Positions 56,567 through 64,000 of a stretch of DNA of 64,000 bases are shown here, in pieces. How positions within the stretch are numbered: position 1 is the stretch's first letter; every line of letters begins with the position of its first letter. Under the pieces are notes generated by a model. The model searched no databases. It worked only from the letters and a program-made list of their open reading frames with translations, and had not been told where the DNA came from. The stretch comes from Paramacrobiotus metropolitanus (Eukaryota; Tardigrada; Eutardigrada; Parachela; Macrobiotidae), in assembly GCF_019649055.1 (NCBI RefSeq), contig NW_026570248.1, positions 620,001 to 684,000 on the forward strand. Reading direction: 5' to 3'. The translations under genes were made by a program, and so were the position numbers.

Positions 56567-56576
56567 TGGTAGCAGA
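56567..56576 (+). other. Primer binding site (initiator-Met tRNA)
   Basis: TGGTAGCAGA is the complement of the 3' end of animal initiator methionine tRNA including CCA. It lies about 650 bp before gag and directly after the candidate LTR, where minus-strand DNA synthesis would start. Confidence 0.7.
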
Positions 56577-56638
56577 TCTGTGAAAGATCTCGTCTCTAGA
56601 AGAGCCTCGATCTGTGCTGTTTACAGCGCAGACTGGAA

Positions 56639-56938
56639 TCATATCTTTGGATCCCATCCTTGATCGGACGGATCCATATTTCCCATTTCCTGCGGATATT
56701 TGGGCACCATCAAAATTTTTTCACTGTCGAGCAGTGGAAAGGGAGGAATAAACTCCAGAAGAGAATCAACCTCACGACGCGAACAGTTCGCGGAATAACG
56801 CTGCTGAACGCCTGACATCTCTGTGTACGAAACACACTGTGTCATAGGGACAACAGTGAACCGTGTATGCGCGCCGTACATTTCAAAGGAAACGAAACCA
56901 GCAGTGGCCAAACGATTAAAGAATTGTTTCTAGAATTA
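56639..56938 (-). other. Antisense open frame in the gypsy leader
   Basis: On the minus strand a frame of about 90-100 codons runs from just after a possible splice acceptor (TTCTAG, near 56939) to a stop at 56639. It begins KQFFNRLATAGFVSFEMYG and ends with a Pro/Asp-rich tail. I do not recognise it. It may be chance, an antisense gene of the element, or a captured exon. Confidence 0.25.
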
Positions 56939-57227
56939 CTTCTGACGAACAGAAATCTTTACGAATAAATACAAAAAATTCCTGACCTTTTCAGATAAAT
57001 TCTACGATAGAATTTCCTGGTTACGTGCCTGGAATTTTGGTAGCTGTAAACTGTCTGTCTGTGGTAAGTGCATAGTAGCTAGATCATTATCAGCCTAGCA
57101 CGATAACAAAAGAAGCGGATATATCCGCATACGAAAAAAAATATTGCTACTGCAATAAAGCCGTGCCTTTCTGCCTATGCATTGACTGTAATTGAAAATA
57201 CTTGTATACTGTAAATCACGAAATACG

Positions 57228-59759
57228 ATGTCTGGGAGATACGCAATTTTCAACGGACTGAAAAGCATCTTCCCGTTCGGAACACGCGATAACATGGAGG
57301 AAACCATGTTTATGTACGCTGATCGACCAAATCCTCGGCAACCGTCAACTGCTACTGGCGCTACGACGCGCCAGCAGACAAAGAAATTGGGAGCTGCTAA
57401 AATGTCGAAAAACAACGATAAGAGTGAGGAATCGTCCAGTGATGACGACACATCATCGCAGACGTCTGCGAGGAGAATTTTCCAAGGACGGAAGCACCCA
57501 ACCGACAATATGGAGATTCCATCGAAATTTCAGGTGGGAGACGGCAGCGATAACGAACGAGGAGATTCTCCCTGGAACGGAGATCAACTCGATACGACCA
57601 TGATCGAGGCGAACGAAGACAATCTGAAAGACATCATTGAAAATGTTGAAAATGAAATGCCGACGATCGGCGAAGGAAATGATAACACGAAGGAACCGGA
57701 AAAAGAGCTGGACGAACCAGCTACGGAAAAACCAACGGTGGACGATTCGCAAAATACGACCACTGATACTCATGAAAAGGAAAATCTCGACAAAGAAGCC
57801 GCAGATATGACTGAAGCGGAATTACGAGACGCATTTTATCAAGTCGTCCAACGAAATACACATCTCCGAGGGGAGCTGTCCCAATTAAATGAACATTACG
57901 AAGAGACGTTGGAACGCCTTGAAGAATTGGAGAAAAATCGCGAAGCCATGGAAACAGAGTTTGACGAAAAACATACGGAGAACGCGAATAACGAACAAAA
58001 GAATAAGACATTAACTGCTGAAAATGAACGTTATAAGAAAGTCATTTTCAAAATGGACCAGCTACGGAAGCTGGATAAAAGCAAACACGTGGCCGAAATG
58101 GAGAAATTACGCAAACAATTCGCTAAATCGTTGAAGGAAAAACGTCACGAAGACGTAGAGGCACCGGCCAAACAGGTCAAAATAACGGAAAAATCCGAAT
58201 ACTTTAAAGTCGAACGCCGTGATGCGACTGGAAGAAAATCACCGTTTGAAAAGCCACGTGAAACACGAGAAGTTTTATACACGAGAGATCAAGTGGATCA
58301 GACGGTGGAGAACGCCCAATTTACTGCTTACGAGCAAGGATACCAGGAAGCCGTGGAACAAATGCAGGAGGAAAATTTCCGTTTAAATGCAACAATTCGA
58401 GATCTGACGAACAGATCATTGCAAGCACGTTCCACAGCACCTCCACCTCCCCCAAGACGCCCACCACCGGTCAACACAGTACCAGTTACGATTCCTTTAC
58501 CACCGGGCACGATGCCCGTAAAGGACGTTACGGAATTAATTAAAGCGGCACGCGCCCCGATTCCAATTACGAAATACAATGGAAACCGGGAGGAGATTGA
58601 CAGCTTCATTATAAAGTTTCGCCGTGCTGTAGTGCAGAATAGCTGGGACGAAGCCACAGCTGTAACGCAGCTAGGAGCGGCATTGACCGGCGAGGCACAG
58701 CAGTGGTATAATCTGACGATCAGATCGCAGCCACACCTGGATAATATCGAAGCCTGGTTAACGCTCTTGACTGAGCGCTTCACTGATAAGAATCCGGCTA
58801 CGACAGCCCTGAATGAGCTGACAACACGTGTCTGGCAAGCCGGAAAAGAAGACATTGACACCTATTACCAGAAAATGGTATCTTTACGCGATATGGCTGG
58901 TATGATTGGATCAGATAAACAACTGTGTACATTCCTTACGAAAGGAATCAGGGATTATCCCCAGCTACATATGGCCTTGAAAATTAAAGATCCTAAAACG
59001 CCAACGGAATGGCTTTCGTATGTTAGAAGTATTATTTCGGACGATCCGAAATACGTAAACGGAAGTGACAAAAAGACTGCCACAGTTAGTTTGGTCACCG
59101 TTGACGGAGAAAGCTACGCCATAATTAACGCAGCAACGGCTGACGATAAAGACGAGCCGTGGAAAACGGTTACGAGAAAGAAATGGAAGAATGGCAATGG
59201 AGGAAGCCCAAACGGCGACGACAGCCGTAAATCTCCCACGCCATCATCCTCACCGCCGAAAGGAAAATTCAGTCGCCCTTGGAACGGAAACCGAAAACTT
59301 AATAACGGCGGTGGAAACAATAATAATAACGGCAATTACGCCCGCAATTCCTTTTATTGCGATAATTGTGAGATAAAGGGTCACGAAACCCGGCGTTGCC
59401 GATTTGCTGGAGTCGCGAAAATTGACAACCCCACGTCCTGTAATAACCATCCCGAAATGGAGTTATTCTATATGAAAACTCACCCGGAACACCAAAGAGC
59501 AGCAGCAGTAATTGCGCGCCACGCAGCCGGAGCCGATAATGCGGACTCGAACGGCGAATATCAGCGGGAGAACCGGGGGAATTTCCGTGGTGGCAGAGGA
59601 CGGGGTGGATTTCGCGGCGGCGGATATCGCGGAGGAAACCGTGGGAACGGCAGATATAATAATAATCAGGGAGGACGAACCTTCACTGATTTAAACGGGA
59701 ATCCTGTACCGCAAGGAGCCGCAGCTGGTAATTTAAACCCGCAAGGGAACGGCCAGTAA
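57228..59759 (+). CDS. gag: Gypsy-type retrotransposon Gag
   Basis: Structural protein of the LTR element, 843 residues from the ATG at 57228. In order: an acidic, Thr/Asn/Glu-rich N-terminal third; a long coiled coil (about 200-300); a Pro-rich joint (PPPPPRRPPP); the retrotransposon Gag core (about 444-604; NSWDEATAVTQLGAALTGEA, QQWYNL); a CCHC zinc knuckle CDNCEIKGHETRRC (about 711-724); and an Arg/Gly-rich tail (about 783-810) that should bind RNA. It is longer than most gypsy Gags because of the N-terminal coiled-coil part. It ends with TAA at 59757-59759, overlapping pol in the -1 frame. The frame is intact, suggesting a recent insertion. Confidence 0.9.
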   Translation: MSGRYAIFNGLKSIFPFGTRDNMEETMFMYADRPNPRQPSTATGATTRQQTKKLGAAKMSKNNDKSEESSSDDDTSSQTSARRIFQGRKHPTDNMEIPSKFQVGDGSDNERGDSPWNGDQLDTTMIEANEDNLKDIIENVENEMPTIGEGNDNTKEPEKELDEPATEKPTVDDSQNTTTDTHEKENLDKEAADMTEAELRDAFYQVVQRNTHLRGELSQLNEHYEETLERLEELEKNREAMETEFDEKHTENANNEQKNKTLTAENERYKKVIFKMDQLRKLDKSKHVAEMEKLRKQFAKSLKEKRHEDVEAPAKQVKITEKSEYFKVERRDATGRKSPFEKPRETREVLYTRDQVDQTVENAQFTAYEQGYQEAVEQMQEENFRLNATIRDLTNRSLQARSTAPPPPPRRPPPVNTVPVTIPLPPGTMPVKDVTELIKAARAPIPITKYNGNREEIDSFIIKFRRAVVQNSWDEATAVTQLGAALTGEAQQWYNLTIRSQPHLDNIEAWLTLLTERFTDKNPATTALNELTTRVWQAGKEDIDTYYQKMVSLRDMAGMIGSDKQLCTFLTKGIRDYPQLHMALKIKDPKTPTEWLSYVRSIISDDPKYVNGSDKKTATVSLVTVDGESYAIINAATADDKDEPWKTVTRKKWKNGNGGSPNGDDSRKSPTPSSSPPKGKFSRPWNGNRKLNNGGGNNNNNGNYARNSFYCDNCEIKGHETRRCRFAGVAKIDNPTSCNNHPEMELFYMKTHPEHQRAAAVIARHAAGADNADSNGEYQRENRGNFRGGRGRGGFRGGGYRGGNRGNGRYNNNQGGRTFTDLNGNPVPQGAAAGNLNPQGNGQ

Positions 59760-59779
59760 ATCCCGGCCACGCTGTTCCC
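59732..59779 (+). promoter_or_regulatory. -1 ribosomal frameshift signal (gag/pol)
   Basis: The heptamer T-TTA-AAC (59732-59738) lies in the gag frame as a canonical X-XXY-YYZ slippery site. Six bases later a hairpin begins: GGGAACGGCC (59745-59754) pairs with GGCC (59765-59768) and GTTCCC (59774-59779). The pol frame opens exactly at 59732, directly after an in-frame stop at 59729. Confidence 0.85.
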
Positions 59780-62700
59780 GTACCCCCGAAACCGCCGGAT
59801 AAAATTACGAGTACGGATAATAAGGCGACAAACGCCGAAGGAATAAATATTCACGGATTCACCGTGAACCGCCCTCCACAGAAATACGCCGAAGTAAATT
59901 TATTAACGGCATTAAATCAACCGGAGATTGCACCGGTGCTGACGCACAGCATTGAAGTTGGAGGAATTCCAGTGGACGCGATGATTGACACTGGAGCGGA
60001 GACGTCCTTAATTTCGCAACAATTTTGCGAATTAAATAAATTGGAGACGCATAAATTGAAAGCGCCACTTTCCATACGCGGAATAGGCGGCATACATAAT
60101 TTTCCCGTGCAATACGCTTGCACAGTTCCTGTCTCCATGGACGAAATAATGACTGGCCATTGCTTCTACGTGAAGCCAACGCAGGATGCCGTTAAAGTCC
60201 TCCTTGGACAGGATTTTCTGCGGAAGATAAAAATTGTGATAAGTGGAAGTCGCATTGTGGCGACGGAATGGATTCCACCTAACGAAAGAGGGCCAGTAAA
60301 AAAAGCTGCCACGTGTGCAAATGTGGATGCGTACGAAACGCAAAATAATACGGCAGCAGAGATAGTGTCATCTCTCCCTATACCGGTGGCACCGGTTGAG
60401 ATGCCACTATCTCACAACAATAAGGGTCAGAAAGAAGAAAATCCCGATAAAGAGGATCTTGAAGAATTAACGCGAAGAGCTCGAGAATGGCTACGCGAAC
60501 AAATGTCGGACGAACCGGCATGTGATTGCATGGATACAACCATACAGCCCACAACAAAGAAACCGTTCTTCACCCGTCAAAAGATAAAACCACGGGATAA
60601 TCGTGTTAACGAACCGGACAGCAATAATAGCGTAATCGAGATGTCACCAGAAAACCTGAAAGAAATGCAAGAAGAATATGACGTGGACACGGTGGATAGA
60701 GAGCTTACAAAAGCTGCAACGGTGATTAAAGGGGCAAACGAGCCAAAGTCACGCGTTAAATTATTAAAAGTCTACGCGACTGACGACTTCAACGTGGACC
60801 CTGGATACACGTGGATATCGGCAATGCCAAAGAAATACGATACCGTACGAAACGAACCGTACATTTTCTCGCCGAATCCCGCGATATTCTCTGCAACGCA
60901 GATGACACCAGTACAAGGACTGGTGAAGCCGGAAAACCGGATAATCGATATATTTATGGCCAATTTCAAAGATAAACGGCAGATTGTACGCAAAGGCACT
61001 TGGCTTGGAATTTTGGAAACGTATGAAGAAATACAGGACGAACCTGTAGTTTCCACAGTGAAAGTCACGCCAATGACTGCCGATGAAAAGAAAGAGATGG
61101 ATGAAAATATCGCCGCGATGCATTTCGGCCCACAATTAACTGCTGAAGAAAAGAAGTCACTCATAGAACTATTCTACGAATACCGGGATGTCTTTCCATC
61201 AAAGAGCCGTCCATACGGGACAGTGACAGTAGCAAAGCATCATATCGATACAGGTGACGCTAAACCTGTGAAGTGCCCGCCACATCGTACGAGTTGGAAG
61301 GGAAAAGAATACATCTCGGAGCACGTGAAGGACATGTTAGCGAAAGGCGTCAAACGACCATCAAAGTCTGCATGGAGTTTTCCAGTGGTACTAGCGATTA
61401 AACATAACGCTGATGGACATCGTCTAGCCGGTTGGCAGAATACAAGATTCTGTGTCAATTATATTCGCCTCAATAACGTCACGCGCAAAAACAACTATCC
61501 CCTTCCAAATCCAGACGAATTACTGGGAGCCGTGGCCGGCAACGCTCTCTTCTTCACTTTCGACTGTCACCAAGGATTTTGGCAAATTCCTATGGACGAG
61601 GAATCGATACAGAAGACAGCTTTTATAACGCAGGATGGACTTTACGAATTTACGAGAATGCCTTTCGGCGTCTGTAATGGGCCTGCGACCTTCCAAGCGG
61701 CAATGGATACTACGATACAACCATTAAAGGCGATGGGACTAGAAGGAATTTTCGCATTTTTAGACGATCTAATATGCGCCTGCAAAGACTTGATAGATGG
61801 CATAAGGAAATTACGTGCATTATTTGAATGCTTACGTAAATCTGGCTTTACGCTAAAGCCATCGAAATGCCACATCGCCAAGGAGGAACTTCACTTCCTC
61901 GGTCATATCGTATCCAAGGAAGGAATTAAAGTGGATCCGGAGAAAATTAACGCGATTAACGCAAGAAAAAAGCCGACTGACGAAAAGTCGCTACGTTCTT
62001 TTCTTGGATTCGCGAATTATTACCGGAAATTCATCCACCATTATGCGAATAAAACGCGTAATTTATACGATTTACTGAAAGGCGGAAAAGACGTCAAGGC
62101 CGATTGGAACGAGAAGCACGACGAAGAGTTTGAACGACTCAAACATCTTCTCACCAACGCGCCAATTCTAGTAAAATTCGATCCGGAAAAACCCGTGGTG
62201 ATAGAATGTGACGCTAGCTACGTAGGAATCGGAGCGATCCTCAGCCAGGATGGAAAACCGGTGGCTTACGCAAGCCGTGTGTTAAAAGACGCTGAGAAGA
62301 AATACGCACCTACGGAGCTGGAGTGTCTTGCTGTCGTATTCGCTGTAAATAAATTTAGACATTATGTTGATTACAGTGAATTTACCGTCAAAACGGACCA
62401 TCAAGCATTGGCAAATCTCTTACGATCAACGTCGAAACGGGACGGAATTAATCCGCGACTTACACGCTGGGCAATTGCTCTGGGACGATACCAGATAAAA
62501 ATTGCATATCGCCCTGGAAAAGCGAATGATAACGCGGATGATTTAAGCCGGAATCCCATTGGACAGCCATCACCAGACGAGAATCTGGATGAACTGCCAA
62601 CATTTGACGCTTATAAAGACGAAGGGATGAAACTAAATGACTACGAGCGGTCAACAGCACGAATAAATGTGATTACGCTGGACGATCCAGCTGATCATGA

Positions 62701-64000
62701 CGCGGATACCGAAGAAGACAATTTTATGTTCTTACGAAAAGAACAGGAAAAGGATCCCGTAATTCTAAAGAAAATTCTAAAGCTGGAAAACCGCGATGCG
62801 ACGAAGCCGTTACCGAAAGATTATGACACATACGAAATGTGGCATAAAGTACTGTATAAAATATCGGAACGGGATGCACAGAAATATCGTCGATTCATTG
62901 TCCCACGTCACATGAGAGGAGACATTTTACGCGCCATGCACGATTCCCCTTCAAGCGGACATCTTGGAAGAAAGAAAACGTATAAGGCGATAGAAGTACG
63001 ATACTTCTGGAACGGCATGACGCAGGACATCATCGACTACTGTGATAGCTGCAAACGATGCCAGATGCGGAAAATTCTTGGGAAATTACCACCAGGAAAA
63101 CTACAAGAAGTGAAAGTCGGTGAACCCTTCTTCAAAATTCAAATGGACTTGAAAGGCCCGTTGCCAATTACGCGGAAGAACAAAAACCGATACATCGCCG
63201 TGGCCATCGATCATCTAACAAAGTTCGTGATAGCAGACGCGCTGCCCAACATAAAAGCCTCAACAGTCGCTGATTTCTTCGTTAAACGAGTGGTACTGCC
63301 GTATGGAGCACCAAGGATAGTCGATACGGACAGAGGAAGACAATTCACGAGTAAACTCTTCGAAAAGATTACGAAAATCTTAAAAATCGAACGACACCTC
63401 GGATGCGCATACCACCCGGAAGGACGCGGCTTGGTTGAGCGGCAGATGCGTAGTATAGCAGATTCGCTCGCGATGTACGTGCGGAGAGGACATGTACGAA
63501 ATTGGGACCAGTTTCTTCCATTTGTAGTCTCGGCACGAAACCGAGTACCGCATAAAACGACGAAGATGTCCCCGTTTCGGATGCTGTACGCCAGGGAACA
63601 AGTAATTCCAGAAGATATCGTTACGCAAACGAATCTTCCCGTCGACTACGAGTCAATGGATGATTACCTGAAAGCGACAGCAGATCACCTCGCACGTGCA
63701 CATGAAATAGCAGAAATATTTATTGAAGAAGAATTCCAAAAGAAAGCGGAATTATATAACCGACGAAAGTCTACGCCTACGTTCAAAATCGGTGATCTCG
63801 TATGGATAAAGCAAACTCAAAAGAAGAAAGATGAAGTAGATACGCTACGAAAGCAGTATCTGGGACCATACGAAATTTTAAAATTTCCATACGGAAATAC
63901 GGTCACAGTAAAATGCCAAAAAGACGGAAAAACAATGGACGTGGCAGTTGATCGATTTAAACCGTATATATCACCGGACATTGAACTGCGGAAAATTCCC
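59732..64000 (+). CDS. pol: Gypsy-type retrotransposon Pol (continues past window)
   Basis: Open to the right edge, over 1,420 codons without a stop, in the -1 frame relative to gag. Domains in order: aspartic protease with MIDTGAETS (about residue 85) and LLGQDFL; reverse transcriptase (about 500-740) with FDCHQGFWQIPM, MPFGVCNGPATFQ and the active site FLDDL (about 675); RNase H (about 810-940) with ECDASYVGIGA, ELECLAVV, TDHQAL and NADDLSR; and integrase with an HHCC zinc finger (CDSCKRCQ). The integrase DDE triad is D in MDLKGP (63145), D in DTDRGRQF (63329) and E in GLVERQ (63437), giving the classical D-35-E spacing. A basic C-terminal part follows (FKIGDLVWIKQTQ, LGPYEI). The domain order protease-RT-RNase H-integrase marks Ty3/gypsy. 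Whether an envelope gene follows cannot be seen. All catalytic residues are present. Confidence 0.95.

Overview
The window is nuclear DNA from a small-genome animal. The protein-coding genes are broken into short exons by introns of about 50-300 bp with GT..AG ends, they sit close together on both strands, and their products are animal housekeeping proteins. I suspect a compact ecdysozoan such as a tardigrade, but nothing here proves the taxon. There is no prokaryotic operon, CRISPR array, rRNA or recognisable tRNA.

Left gene cluster (1-18.8 kb): RFC1, the large clamp-loader subunit (minus, runs off the left edge); a Nup96-like nucleoporin carrying a vestigial Nup98 autoproteolytic domain (plus); a BICRA/GLTSCR1-like chromatin-remodelling subunit (minus); NDUFS8 of mitochondrial complex I (plus); and a WDR47-like LisH/WD40 protein (minus).

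Middle (18.9-37.5 kb): one giant inverted repeat of 18.6 kb. Its arms are about 9.0 and 9.2 kb around a 470-bp unique spacer, it has sharp outer ends, and it holds no intact gene I can recognise. It lies in what would otherwise be a short shared promoter between the divergent genes WDR47 and UBA3. This is the most unusual object in the window.

Right gene cluster (38-56 kb): UBA3, the catalytic half of the NEDD8 E1 (plus, 13 exons); POLR2H/RPB8, a shared RNA polymerase subunit (minus, intronless); an MGAT4-type N-glycan branching glycosyltransferase (plus); a relic of a LINE 3' end (minus); ATP6V1A, the V-ATPase catalytic subunit (plus); and a DXO/Rai1-family protein whose catalytic motifs look altered (minus).

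Right edge (about 56.4-64 kb): a seemingly intact Ty3/gypsy-type LTR retrotransposon. It has a candidate 5' LTR end, an initiator-Met tRNA primer site, gag, a textbook -1 frameshift signal, and pol (protease, RT, RNase H, integrase) running off the right edge. Several small inverted or tandem repeats lie in introns and promoters. The genes work in unrelated core processes: replication, nuclear pores, chromatin, respiration, neddylation, transcription, glycosylation, acidification and RNA 5'-end quality control. No functional cluster is evident.
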